Shown here: positions 52,675 through 62,094 of the stretch, piece by piece
Layout: the number at the start of each line of letters is the position of its first letter
Position numbering within the stretch: position 1 is the stretch's first letter
Made by a program: the position numbers and the translations under genes
Assembly (NCBI RefSeq): GCF_003515685.1
Contig: NZ_QWEG01000009.1
Coordinates: forward strand, 184,927-248,926
Length of the DNA stretch: 64,000 nucleotides
Direction: 5' to 3'
From: Neobacillus notoginsengisoli
GTDB taxonomy: Bacteria > Bacillota > Bacilli > Bacillales > Cytobacillaceae
Notes under the pieces: generated by a model
Seen by the model: the letters and a program-made list of their open reading frames with translations, nothing else
Database searches by the model: none
What the model was told of the DNA's origin: nothing

Positions 52675-52946
52675 ATGGGAATGTTTAGGCCTGTTTTCCA
52701 GCCTCTTAGAAATTATCATAAACTTTATTCCTCTAAAATCTTGAATTAGTGCTAAAATCTCTACCAGCCTTTTATTTCAATGGTTTGTGAACAGACTGTT
52801 TTACTCTATCTAACACTTAGGTAACACTCGTCCCCATTCAAGCGATGGTTGAAATTTAAACTAAGCTTTGATGCCATTAATGATACATAGAATAACAAAG
52901 GAATTAGTTTTTGTTAAATGATTGTTTTAGAAAGGTAGTGTGAATT

Positions 52947-54029
52947 TTGTATAGATTAGATACGAAGGAAAATCAGCTTGTTGAATTAACTGAAACGACT
53001 TTTGCGGACTCCGATATAAAAGAACGACAGCATATAGAAGAATGGATTCGTAAAAATCCGGAAATTCTCGGTGAAGATCTACTAATAATAGGACATGAAT
53101 ATGATAAGTTCGAAGTGAACGAAAGGCTTGACTTGCTAGCTTTAGATAGAGATGGAAATGTCGTTATTATTGAAGTGAAAAGAGATACTTCAGGCAGTAA
53201 CGTTGATTTTCAAGCACTAAAATATGCATCCTATTGTGCCAGGCTTAGTCAACAAGATATATTAGATATTTATACTGAGTATATAGATTCACATCATGAA
53301 AGTGTGGATGCAAAGGAATCATTACTAAAGTTTTTGGAAGCAGATGATGAAGAAGAGCTAAACTCTATGTTAAACGTAACACAACGAATTATTATTGTCG
53401 GAAAGGAATTCGATAAACGAATACTTTCTGTATGCACGTGGCTTTATGAAAACAACATTGATATTAAATGTATATCTATTAAACCATATAAATTAAATGA
53501 TGATTTAATTGTTGATTCAAAGCAGATTATTCCCCCATATAAATTAGAAAATTATTATGTAAGGAAAAAAGCCGAAAAGCAAAAAAGAACGATTCAAGGT
53601 GACCGAGAAGTCATTGAATTTTTACAAGCTGTCGAAGAATCAATCATTGCACAAACTAATTACTCCGGTAGATATGGTGGAAAAAGAAACTACTTTGCAG
53701 GTCATAAATTTTTGGGTATACCTTGGTTTTTTGTTTTTGGCTATAAGAAGGATGGAAGTGCAACGATTTCTCTAGAGTCTTCTGTTGAAGAGGGCACAAA
53801 AGTCATTAAGTATATCGGAGAAAAATACCGAGATCAACTTCAACAATCATTAGGTGTTCCATTTGAATTAGCTGAAGGCGTAAAGAATAAAGATTGGCTA
53901 AGACTAATTGCTAAATTACAATTAGACACAAGCCTTCCACTGGAGGAACGTGTACAGCAGTATATTAACGTGTTTAGCAAGTATTATGAGTTTATACAAA
54001 AACTAAAAGCAAGTAATACGTTATATTAA
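52947..54029 (+). CDS. NucS/DUF91-like nuclease-domain protein
   Basis: 360 residues. The first 130 residues match the NucS/DUF91 C-terminal nuclease fold: RQHIEEWIRKNPEILGEDLL, RLDLLALDRDGNVVIIEVKR (Asp and Glu-x-Lys). The C-terminal region (RYGGKRNYFAGHKFLGIPWF) is a separate unknown domain. TTG start with AAAGG about 10 bases upstream. Single-gene unit between two other nuclease genes. Confidence 0.75.
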   Translation: MYRLDTKENQLVELTETTFADSDIKERQHIEEWIRKNPEILGEDLLIIGHEYDKFEVNERLDLLALDRDGNVVIIEVKRDTSGSNVDFQALKYASYCARLSQQDILDIYTEYIDSHHESVDAKESLLKFLEADDEEELNSMLNVTQRIIIVGKEFDKRILSVCTWLYENNIDIKCISIKPYKLNDDLIVDSKQIIPPYKLENYYVRKKAEKQKRTIQGDREVIEFLQAVEESIIAQTNYSGRYGGKRNYFAGHKFLGIPWFFVFGYKKDGSATISLESSVEEGTKVIKYIGEKYRDQLQQSLGVPFELAEGVKNKDWLRLIAKLQLDTSLPLEERVQQYINVFSKYYEFIQKLKASNTLY

Positions 54030-54185
54030 TCAGTTACAAATAAAAAGTAATTCACTTTGGCTGGAAGTAGTGTGAGTTACTTTTTTCTTAAACTATAAAT
54101 TAGCTATTGTACCACGTAGGACAACTGATGCTTACTTCGCCAGGGGGTAGCCGAGTATAGGTATTCTCTGAAGAGATATTAAGTT

Positions 54186-55265
54186 ATGTTTTATCGTTAT
54201 GATAATTCATACGTTAGAATGAATAAGAGGATTAAGGGGGAAAATTCAATCGCTAGTCCAATTTCTATTTATAAAAACACCGATTTATTGTTTGAAGCTA
54301 AGAATATCCAGGAAGCAGCTAGATTTTTAGCAGAACATTTTAATTCTAGTAAATATAAATACTATGACCACATTGAAAGAGGATATGTTTATTACATTCC
54401 ATACTACCATGGAGAAGATGAGTATCGTTTTGTTGCACCTAAAGAAATTGCATTGAATCGTCGTAAAGAGCTTGAAGAAAGAGGGCACAAAAACGCACGC
54501 CGTATATGGTTGATGCCGGCTAACCCATATGATTATGACGTAGAAGGTGCATTTAGCTATTATGACACGATTGACTGGAAACGTTCCTTTAACTATGAAA
54601 ATGGCGATATATTATTTATTTATGTTTCCGGTAATGTCCGAAAAGTCCGTTATAAAGTAGAAGTTATAGAAGGTATAGTAAAGGAAAATGATATTATTTA
54701 TGATAAACAGTTCTGGTTGGACGAGGAGAAATTTAAGAAATCAGAGGAATATGATTATACAAGGATTCGATTACTAGATGAGATAGACACGCCAGAATTA
54801 TCTCTTACTAAATTACGTGAATACGGTTTAAAAGGAAATATTCAAGGATCTATGAAGCTTAACGGGGAATTACGTGATTATATTATGTCGTTTTTTGAAC
54901 ATGATTTAACGGAAGGATACTATCCCGAGGAAGTTTCTGAGGCCTTAGAAGAAGGAAAGCGTAAAACTATTAACGTAAATATATATGAGAGAAATCCCCT
55001 TGCTAGGAAGCAATGTATAGATTATTACGGCATTCAATGTCAAATATGCGATTTTAACTTTGAAAAGAAATATGGGGAAGTTGGCAAAGATTTTATTCAT
55101 GTACATCATATTGTTCCCCTACATGAAATTCAGGGCGATTATAAAGTGGATCCGAAAAAAGATTTAATTCCTGTTTGTCCAAACTGTCATGCAATGTTGC
55201 ATAGGAAGGAAAACGGTGTCTATTTATCTGTTGGACAGTTAAGAGAGCGTATTAAAAATTTATAA
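54186..55265 (+). CDS. HNH endonuclease-domain protein
   Basis: 359 residues. The C-terminal HNH finger is complete: CQICDFNF, FIHVHHIVPLHEI, DLIPVCPNCHAMLHR (McrA-like, with two CxxC pairs for zinc). The N-terminal 110 residues (KNTDLLFEAKNIQEAARFLA) resemble DNA-recognition modules, and the middle (ARRIWLMPANPYDYDVEGAF) is EVE/YTH-like in flavour, which would suit recognition of modified bases. The start at 54186 has only a weak site. Likely a modification-dependent restriction enzyme. Confidence 0.7.
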   Translation: MFYRYDNSYVRMNKRIKGENSIASPISIYKNTDLLFEAKNIQEAARFLAEHFNSSKYKYYDHIERGYVYYIPYYHGEDEYRFVAPKEIALNRRKELEERGHKNARRIWLMPANPYDYDVEGAFSYYDTIDWKRSFNYENGDILFIYVSGNVRKVRYKVEVIEGIVKENDIIYDKQFWLDEEKFKKSEEYDYTRIRLLDEIDTPELSLTKLREYGLKGNIQGSMKLNGELRDYIMSFFEHDLTEGYYPEEVSEALEEGKRKTINVNIYERNPLARKQCIDYYGIQCQICDFNFEKKYGEVGKDFIHVHHIVPLHEIQGDYKVDPKKDLIPVCPNCHAMLHRKENGVYLSVGQLRERIKNL

Positions 55266-55308
55266 ATTGATTCCAATGCAACAGTAAAAAATAAATTGTT
55301 ATATATTG

Positions 55309-55345
55309 GCTGCTACTAATTACTTAAAAATTAGTAGCTTTTTTT
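55309..55345 (+). terminator. Intrinsic terminator
   Basis: GCTACTAAT and ATTAGTAGC arms, followed by TTTTTTT. Confidence 0.85.
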
Positions 55346-55349
55346 CTTA

Positions 55350-55400
55350 GGGGCGGTTCCGGCGATTCACCATGAAACGGCAGAACCGTCCCCGTTTTTC
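55350..55400. repeat. Palindromic repeat element
   Basis: GGGGCGGTTC...GAACCGTCCCC with a 26-base spacer, then a T-run. Hairpins of this GGGACGGTTCTG type are frequent intergenic repeats in Bacillaceae genomes. Beyond it, 55401-55628 holds another hairpin and the repeated TGCTATGAATATA motif (55489). Confidence 0.6.
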
Positions 55401-55628
55401 GCCAGCCCCGTTTGGATACGATAAAGTTCCGAACGGGTTTTTTGCTGGTATGAAAGTATCATGAAATCATGTGAAAATCTGACAAATTGTGCTATGAATA
55501 TAAGTAAGAGAGCAAATTAGGTGGGAGGTATAACATTCAAAATCCAAGCAATGTTTGATATATATATTGAGCTTTGATGTACATTAATTACAACTATATA
55601 AAGTATAAAACATAAAGGTGGTTTTACA

Positions 55629-55955
55629 ATGCCAATACATAACAAATTAGTCCGGGATCGCATCCCTGAAGTCATCGAAAAAACCGGGAAAAAGTTCTCC
55701 ACCAGGATAATGGATAAAAAAGAATACATAGTTGAATTACGGAAAAAGGCATTTGAGGAATTGGAAGAATACATGAATACAGAAAACGATTCTGATGCGG
55801 TCGAAGAACTCGCGGATCTCCTTGAGATCATTCATGCCCTGGCTGATTACCATAAAGTCTCTTTTGTTGACATTGAGGCCGTCAGAAAAAACAAGGCTGA
55901 AAAACGCGGCGGCTTTAAGGAAAGAATATTTCTAATTGAGGTTGAAGATGAGTAA
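55629..55955 (+). CDS. MazG-like nucleotide pyrophosphohydrolase
   Basis: 108 residues of the small all-alpha NTP-PPase family often called phosphoribosyl-ATP pyrophosphohydrolase-like. HNKLVRDRIPEVI opens the protein; the metal-binding Glu/Asp helices are ELRKKAFEELEEY and AVEELADLLEIIHAL; RGGFKERIFL closes it. The substrate is probably a nucleotide. Its stop overlaps the start of a decayed phospholipase-D gene. A paralogue is encoded at 60564. Confidence 0.85.
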   Translation: MPIHNKLVRDRIPEVIEKTGKKFSTRIMDKKEYIVELRKKAFEELEEYMNTENDSDAVEELADLLEIIHALADYHKVSFVDIEAVRKNKAEKRGGFKERIFLIEVEDE

Positions 55956-56171
55956 CGTAGAACTGATTACTGGCAATTTAGGTGATCATTTACTGAAGGA
56001 AATAGAAAAAGCATCGACGTGCATCCTGTCTTCTTTTGTCATGCAATCCGGAGTGGCCTTCTTAAAAGATCCATTGAAAGCTGCAGCAAACAGAAGAGGA
56101 GCAGGTAATAAGGTTTGTACTGGAGACTCTTGTTCATTACCCAACCCGAAGCTTTAGAAATGCTTTTTTGA
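55948..56171 (+). pseudogene. Truncated phospholipase-D-type gene
   Basis: ATG 55948 overlaps the MazG-like stop and opens MSNVELITGNLGDHLLKEIE, the N terminus of PLD-domain proteins often fused to helicases. After CTGD, one base is missing; the next frame reads LFITQPEALEML and then a stop at 56171. Everything beyond is lost. Broken by a frameshift and a large deletion. Confidence 0.75.
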
Positions 56172-56344
56172 CATAGCCCATGGCCGCTTTTATCAACGTC
56201 AAACTTTCCCATTTTTCTATTTGAAGTATAAAAGGGACTCCAGTGCTGTCAAGTAGAAAAAGAACCCAGTGCCGTAACGTTTCCTATTGAAAAGCAAGAA
56301 TGATAAAATACCTAAATAAGAACGATGAACAGGGAGAGACAGAC

Positions 56345-58591
56345 TTGTCAACAAAAACAAACGTAAAAGAAGAACTGAGAGAGCTTCAAATAGAAAGTTA
56401 TTTTAAAGGCAACAATAACATTTCAAAGGAAATCGGAGAACTGCGTGATAAAATTAAGCAACAGAAAGAAACAGTAGAGGCATTCAACTATTTAGAAATA
56501 ACGAACGAGCTTGTAGAACTTAGCGTTAAAATAAGGGATTTTGACCTTGCCCACTCCGTTTATGAGTCTATAGTACCAGCCGTCTTAAGAAGGTTTAAGA
56601 CGGGCATTGCGGAGAATGAATGGGAGGATGCACCTTCCTTGTTTCTAAACGGCTTGACAATTGCCCATTTTAAAGGGATTTGGACAGAGGAGTATTTAAA
56701 AGCGCTTCTACAGCTTTTATCTTGGTTCGATGGGAGAAAAGGATTCACCCATACCGATAAACACTTCTTTTTAAAAATGTTGGTTGAACGTTATGAGGAA
56801 TGGAGCAGCATCCTAGATCCGTCGATCGAAGAAGCATTTTGGGTCCGATACACGGACTGGTGTTTGCAAGATTATCTTAATGTTCAGACTGAAAAAGAAC
56901 CGTTCCGGAAAAAATTCAAGGCGTTTTATACGGACGAAAAGAAAAAAGGACGACTGTCTGGCCTCACATATCGAGTTTGGGAGCTATTGGTTTATATCCT
57001 GGGAGTTTCGGAAGAAGTTTCCGATTGGGACCAGCTAATGAAACGTCTTGGCCTTTTGATAAAAAATATGACAGAGGAATTCAGCGAAAAACACAAAGAA
57101 TACCTAATGTCTATTTTTGATCAACTACTGACACTGTGGGAACCACGTCCTGTTACCTCCCAGAGTGTATTCGCAAATCTTTTGTCAGACATGAGGAAAG
57201 AAGATTTCATCGAAGAAATTTTCTCCGAGCCACTTAGAAAAGGAATCGATATTCAAAGTTGGTATAGAACCGAAAACTATGGGCTCGTTGCAGCCTGTCA
57301 TGAAAATAACCTGGTTAGCGAAGAAGAATTGGAGAGATTTGTGTTCGAGTTCGCCTATAGTCTGTACCATGTCGGGAAATGGGGTAAAGCGAAGGAGAAA
57401 TATGAGCACATGCTCGAAACAGGGAGGGCTCATGCCGCTGTCCATAACAACTTAGGAGTCATTTACAGGGATAAAGAAAAGAAACTTGAGGATGCTCTTG
57501 GGCAGTTTGAACTTGCTAAAAACCTCGATCCTAATACTAAAAAATACGAAAAAAACATTCAGGAGACTCTGGAGAAAATCCAGCATGAAAAAGCAAAGCC
57601 GAAACGTCAAATGGATGCGTATTTCAAAAAAATCGATAAACAAACCCGAAGCCTTTGTATTTCGATTTACAAATTGGAAGGCCAGGGGAAGGTTACGGAT
57701 TTCATGTTGGAAGCCGCTACAACATTTAAAGGAAGATACCTAAGTAAGCTCCTCGGCGAACTGGAAAGACACGAAATCATATATTATGATTCCAATAAAG
57801 GCTGGGTGGTGTGTGAAGCGGTAGGAAAAAAAATATCGGACTTCATCGACCCCAAACTGGAACGAGAAATTATAAAGGGAAACAAAAACATCCTGTACAG
57901 GCCGATATTCTACCATGAAAGTGAAATCAATCTGTACCGTGTCCTTATTGAACTCTTCCCCCAGCATCTCGTGTTTCCGAACATGGACTTGAAAACTATC
58001 ATTGATGTGAGGAAAATACGGGAATATCTTGAGCCAGATGTTCTCGATTATATGTTCAAGGCTCATGTGGATTTTGCCATTATCGACACAGGCACATACC
58101 TTCCGATCCTTACATTTGAAAAAGACAGTGAATATCAGGATGTGGAACCAAATAAATCAAACGCAGTCAAAAAAAATCTCATCTTTGAAAAAAGTGGCCT
58201 ACCACTGATCCGGGTCCGGTATAGTCCTTCAATGGATTACGACAGGTTAAAAGAAGAAATCAAACAATCTACCAAAGAATATATCCTTGAAATCAGCCAG
58301 TATCTAGACGATGAAACAAAACGAATACTGGCATCGATTGAACCGAAACGGTTCGGGATCCATACAGACATCCCGACCGAGGAAGAGCTCATGGAATCAT
58401 GGAAAGAGATTGTTGGAGAAATGATTGCAGGACAAACGGAATGCATCACAATGGATTTAGAACACTCCATTGCAACAATTACCATCAGGGAGAGTGTAAA
58501 GACAGTGATTGAACTTAGTGCTGAGAACCTGAGAGAGAAAATATACCAAAAGCATCGCGGGCTAAATTCTGTCGTATTTTCCTGGAAGTAA
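56345..58591 (+). CDS. DUF2726-like nuclease-domain protein with helical/TPR region
   Basis: About 748 residues. The N-terminal two thirds are helical with a TPR-like stretch (HAAVHNNLGVIYRDKEKK). A winged-helix-like part (ICIYKLEGQGKVTDF region) precedes the C-terminal DUF2726-type core: HVDFAIIDTGTYLPILTFEK (Asp and Glu), then KNLIFEKSGLPLIRVRY. Such modules are restriction-like nucleases. TTG 56345 has GGGAGAG upstream; an ATG at 56300 lacks a site. It lies after the decayed PLD gene and before a truncated ORF, so it seems the survivor of a larger system. Confidence 0.7.
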   Translation: MSTKTNVKEELRELQIESYFKGNNNISKEIGELRDKIKQQKETVEAFNYLEITNELVELSVKIRDFDLAHSVYESIVPAVLRRFKTGIAENEWEDAPSLFLNGLTIAHFKGIWTEEYLKALLQLLSWFDGRKGFTHTDKHFFLKMLVERYEEWSSILDPSIEEAFWVRYTDWCLQDYLNVQTEKEPFRKKFKAFYTDEKKKGRLSGLTYRVWELLVYILGVSEEVSDWDQLMKRLGLLIKNMTEEFSEKHKEYLMSIFDQLLTLWEPRPVTSQSVFANLLSDMRKEDFIEEIFSEPLRKGIDIQSWYRTENYGLVAACHENNLVSEEELERFVFEFAYSLYHVGKWGKAKEKYEHMLETGRAHAAVHNNLGVIYRDKEKKLEDALGQFELAKNLDPNTKKYEKNIQETLEKIQHEKAKPKRQMDAYFKKIDKQTRSLCISIYKLEGQGKVTDFMLEAATTFKGRYLSKLLGELERHEIIYYDSNKGWVVCEAVGKKISDFIDPKLEREIIKGNKNILYRPIFYHESEINLYRVLIELFPQHLVFPNMDLKTIIDVRKIREYLEPDVLDYMFKAHVDFAIIDTGTYLPILTFEKDSEYQDVEPNKSNAVKKNLIFEKSGLPLIRVRYSPSMDYDRLKEEIKQSTKEYILEISQYLDDETKRILASIEPKRFGIHTDIPTEEELMESWKEIVGEMIAGQTECITMDLEHSIATITIRESVKTVIELSAENLREKIYQKHRGLNSVVFSWK

Positions 58592-58609
58592 AAAGAGGGT
58601 GAAGCACCT

Positions 58610-58738
58610 GTGTTTGACTTGCTGGAAAAAGAAAAAAGCAAGGCAGCGGTTCTTGAGCGGGTCATAAGAACTAATTCCACCTTGACCAATCGCTATTTGA
58701 CACAGTTCAACAACAATATTAAGTGCAAATTTAATTAA
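58610..58738 (+). pseudogene. Truncated ORF downstream of the DUF2726-like gene
   Basis: GTG start with AAAGAGGGTG at good spacing, 18 bases after the previous stop. The 42-residue product (FDLLEKEKSKAAVLERVIRT) is a natural-looking N terminus that ends abruptly beside a terminator, suggesting the rest of the gene was deleted. Confidence 0.5.
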
Positions 58739-58756
58739 AATTTTTTTAGTAAACTA

Positions 58757-58796
58757 AAATAGAGTTCAAGGGTTTCTTCCCTTGAACTCTATTTGT
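58757..58796. terminator. Bidirectional terminator
   Basis: AAATAGAGTTCAAGGG and CCCTTGAACTCTATTT are perfect 16-bp arms. The minus-strand helicase gene ends inside it. Confidence 0.85.
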
Positions 58797-60291
58797 TTAA
58801 AATATTTACCTTGCTTTTAGGAGATAATATGTTTAAGATTTCAGAAAGCATTTTATTGTTATTTACAATTATAATATTTAACTTCTCACGAGTTCTAGTC
58901 AAATTTTGGTAAAGCATTTTATCCACTGAGTATACTCCGCCTGAAACACTATATGCTGTAAGTTTTTTATTAGAGTCATAATAAAAATGTTCATCAATAA
59001 ACACCGCTACATTATCATATTCTTGTCCAATAACATCGTGTGAGTTTTTATTCTGTGCATTTTGGAAATTGTCGTATGTAACATAATTATATAATGAGTT
59101 AGTGAAGTTTATTACTTCCCATCCATTAAAAGAGAGATTGTCAGCGTATTTTTTTGCTGATTGGTAATCATTAAAGAATTGTATGTAAATGTTTTCATAA
59201 TTTTGGTTGGGATTACTTTTACTTAAATCAAAAAGATTTACAATAAAAGATGCTATTTCTTTGTTGGTACGGATTTTATCAGTTAGGCGATAACTTTTCG
59301 TTATTACATTTTGTTCAATGGTTAAACCAATATTTGTATAAGACTCTTGTCTTGTAAAGATCTGGTCAGGGTCATAACTGAATATACATTTTGCTTGTAT
59401 TGAATTCACAGTATTTTGAATTATATCTAATTGTGGCTTTTGCAGTCTTTGTGCTTCGTCTACTATTAGAATATCAAAGGATTGAGTAGATATTTGATGG
59501 AATTGCTTTATGGACTGTATTCTCCATTTATATTTAACTCGTAAAATATCATGTCCGATATTTAACTTCCCGCAATGAACAACTAGGACATTTAATCCGT
59601 TATTTTTATAAAAATGTGCTAAATCATAAGTAAGCAGAGTCTTTCCTGTTCCAGGCTTGCCAACAACAGAAATAAATTCAGCTTTATTAGATGAAAATCG
59701 GTTTAAAATATCTTTCTTTATATTAATTTGATGGTCTGTTAGGAAGTACTCTCCTCTTATAAATTTGTCGGTCGAATTGAATGGAGACACTAAATAGTCT
59801 GAGGGTTTAAATAGACTATTTATATCCTCCACATCTTCTAAGTCTTGAGAATCTAATAATGTAACAAGGTTTTTTATAAGAGTCGAGTAAAGAACACCTG
59901 TATGGTCATACTTAAAAAGCTCTCCTGTTTCAGAGACAAATGTATAAGTATGAACGGTTTTTCCAAGAAATTGCAAATAGTATCTGTTTTGAATAAGTTG
60001 TTTTTCTATTTTTTGCGGAGTACTTTTTCTTTTCAGTTCAATATTAATAATGCTATCAGAACCGATTCTTAATAAATCGAACTGCTTGCTAATTTGGTTT
60101 ATAGAGAAACCTAAAAAGAAATTATCTAAGTTGTGTATACCGTTAGCTTTTATGTTTTTTAACAGGATGGAAAGGTCATACATCTCTTCTTTATCAAACT
60201 CTATACCGTGTATGCTTAAGTATTCATCAAATATACCATCATCAAGAAAATTATATGATTCTACTAAGGAATCTAAGTTAATAGACTTCAT
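58789..60291 (-). CDS. Nuclease-helicase fusion (PD-(D/E)XK plus DUF2075-type ATPase)
   Basis: 500 residues. The N-terminal domain has a nuclease-like core, FDLLRIGSDSIINIELKRK. The C-terminal part is a P-loop ATPase of the DUF2075/superfamily 1 type: Walker A VGKPGTGKTLL (about 205-215), Walker B ILIVDEAQR, then YDPDQIF, and motif VI-like YQNLTRTREKLNIIIV. ATG 60291 has GGGGG 9 bases upstream. It is divergent from a MazG-like/HNH pair. Probably a DNA- or RNA-processing defence enzyme. Confidence 0.8.
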   Translation of the reverse strand: MKSINLDSLVESYNFLDDGIFDEYLSIHGIEFDKEEMYDLSILLKNIKANGIHNLDNFFLGFSINQISKQFDLLRIGSDSIINIELKRKSTPQKIEKQLIQNRYYLQFLGKTVHTYTFVSETGELFKYDHTGVLYSTLIKNLVTLLDSQDLEDVEDINSLFKPSDYLVSPFNSTDKFIRGEYFLTDHQINIKKDILNRFSSNKAEFISVVGKPGTGKTLLTYDLAHFYKNNGLNVLVVHCGKLNIGHDILRVKYKWRIQSIKQFHQISTQSFDILIVDEAQRLQKPQLDIIQNTVNSIQAKCIFSYDPDQIFTRQESYTNIGLTIEQNVITKSYRLTDKIRTNKEIASFIVNLFDLSKSNPNQNYENIYIQFFNDYQSAKKYADNLSFNGWEVINFTNSLYNYVTYDNFQNAQNKNSHDVIGQEYDNVAVFIDEHFYYDSNKKLTAYSVSGGVYSVDKMLYQNLTRTREKLNIIIVNNNKMLSEILNILSPKSKVNILNK

Positions 60292-60563
60292 TTCAATTAC
60301 CCCCAATAACTTCACCTTAAAACAAATGTCTATATTTGTAAATGAAAAAGTAATAAGAATGGAAAATATTCATACTTTTGCTCATAATTTCTGCATCTGT
60401 TGCCGCTATGTTTCTAACAACAGAAGCCACTGAAAAATCAAATTTATTGTTTTCTAGTCTCATAAAATGGCTTCGCTAAGATGGTTATTAGATAATACTG
60501 TAAAAATCATGAATCGTGATAGAATTAATTTGAAGTTTTTATATACACAAGGAGAGTGTAAGC

Positions 60564-60890
60564 ATGCCTATCTACAACAAATTGGTAAGAGATAATATTT
60601 TAGAAATTATAAAAGCACAGGGTCTAAGCTACACCTCGAGAATTCTCACACCTGATGAACTACTAGTAGAGGTAAAAGCAAAAATGCTTGAGGAAGCACA
60701 TGAGTTTAAGGTAGCTGTTGGAAAAAAGGAAGCTGTTGAAGAACTTGCAGACATATTGGAGTTAATTCATTCTTCTTTGCGAGTCTACGGAGTAGATTTT
60801 GAAGAGTTGGAAGTGATTCGTAAGGAGAAAAAGGAAATACGGGGCGGTTTTGAGAAAGCTATCTTCCTTATTGATGTAGAAGACAAATAA
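60564..60890 (+). CDS. MazG-like nucleotide pyrophosphohydrolase, second copy
   Basis: 108 residues, same length and layout as the product of 55629 (YNKLVRDNILEII, EAVEELADILELIHS, RGGFEKAIFLIDVED). AAGGAGAG before the ATG. It lies 19 bases upstream of an HNH endonuclease gene, so the two are likely co-expressed, which hints that nucleotide depletion and DNA cleavage act together. Confidence 0.85.
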   Translation: MPIYNKLVRDNILEIIKAQGLSYTSRILTPDELLVEVKAKMLEEAHEFKVAVGKKEAVEELADILELIHSSLRVYGVDFEELEVIRKEKKEIRGGFEKAIFLIDVEDK

Positions 60891-60909
60891 AATATTTTGT
60901 GGTGATAAT

Positions 60910-61965
60910 ATGAGCAATTTTTTTCTTGAAAATGACAATTCATTAGAATCTAACTTTCGATCAGTTTACTTGTTTGGAAGAAATGTTGCTACATATAAAT
61001 TTGCCTTTGCAAAGACTCTTTTAGAGTTAGGTAAAAGTAAAAAGAGTTTTGTAAGCCTTGAGGAATTGTCCCCAATCTTTGCTAAGTATATGTTAGAGCA
61101 TATAGGGATTGGCAAAAGGCAAATTACTAGTTCGTCATCTAAGTTTATTAATGCATTAGAATTATACAATGAACGTAAAATTACATGGGAACAGTTATTG
61201 CAAGTTACTGAAAAAGTAGGCTTTACTAATGTAATAGATGCTTTTCATAATATTCCTAATGGGGAACTCGATACAACATTTTATGAAAAGGCTGTTGAGG
61301 GGAAGAAATTAGGCATTACATTAACTGATAGTATCTATATCTTAAATGAAAGTGAACAAAGAGAGAATTTGTTCAATGAAATTGAAGGTAGATGGAACTT
61401 AGTTGAAAGTGCTTGGACAGAAAGTAATCCAAAATTAGAAGTTAGATTTGACGGGCAGCTTGAACAATTCTTCTTTTTAAAATCTATCTCACCAAACAGG
61501 TATTTACACTCGCATGAACGTGTAAATTTAACTTCTGTAAGAAAACCATTGAATGGGTATCAAAAAGGAAAATGTTTTTATTGTTATAGAAGTATTTCTA
61601 TTGAGAGTGGTCAACAAAATACCTGTGATGTAGACCATTTTATACCACTTTCTGTTCAATATGCTTCATATTCGGACATGGATTTGAATGGTGTATGGAA
61701 TCTAGTATTAACTTGCCAAGAATGTAATAGGGGAGAGAACAACGGTAAATTTGCTAGAGTCCCACATGAATCTATGCTAGAACGATTATATAAACGAAAT
61801 GAATATTTAATTGAAAGCAATCATCCCCTTAAGGAAACAATCATAATGAAAACAGGCAAGAATAGTAAGTTAAGAGCAGAATTCTTAAAAACTATTTTTA
61901 GTTATGCTTCTTCTATTAAGGGTTCTGGATGGTTGCCTGAACGGTATTTTGATAACGGATTTTAA
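60910..61965 (+). CDS. HNH endonuclease-like protein
   Basis: 351 residues. The C-terminal third holds a complete HNH core with zinc Cys pairs: GKCFYCYRSISI, TCDVDHFIPLSVQYAS, NLVLTCQECNRGENN. The helical N-terminal two thirds are unrecognised. GGTGATAAT before the ATG gives a weak site, suggesting coupling to the MazG-like gene. Likely a restriction or abortive-infection nuclease. Confidence 0.8.
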   Translation: MSNFFLENDNSLESNFRSVYLFGRNVATYKFAFAKTLLELGKSKKSFVSLEELSPIFAKYMLEHIGIGKRQITSSSSKFINALELYNERKITWEQLLQVTEKVGFTNVIDAFHNIPNGELDTTFYEKAVEGKKLGITLTDSIYILNESEQRENLFNEIEGRWNLVESAWTESNPKLEVRFDGQLEQFFFLKSISPNRYLHSHERVNLTSVRKPLNGYQKGKCFYCYRSISIESGQQNTCDVDHFIPLSVQYASYSDMDLNGVWNLVLTCQECNRGENNGKFARVPHESMLERLYKRNEYLIESNHPLKETIIMKTGKNSKLRAEFLKTIFSYASSIKGSGWLPERYFDNGF

Positions 61966-62094
61966 TTAAATATGTAATTATACGTCACTTAAGTGGTTAG
62001 TACAAAGGAAGAAGTTTATTGATGTTGTTATACGAACATCTACAACTTAATTCATAAAACACAGCAAATTTTTTATGGATTGGTGGAATTAAAT

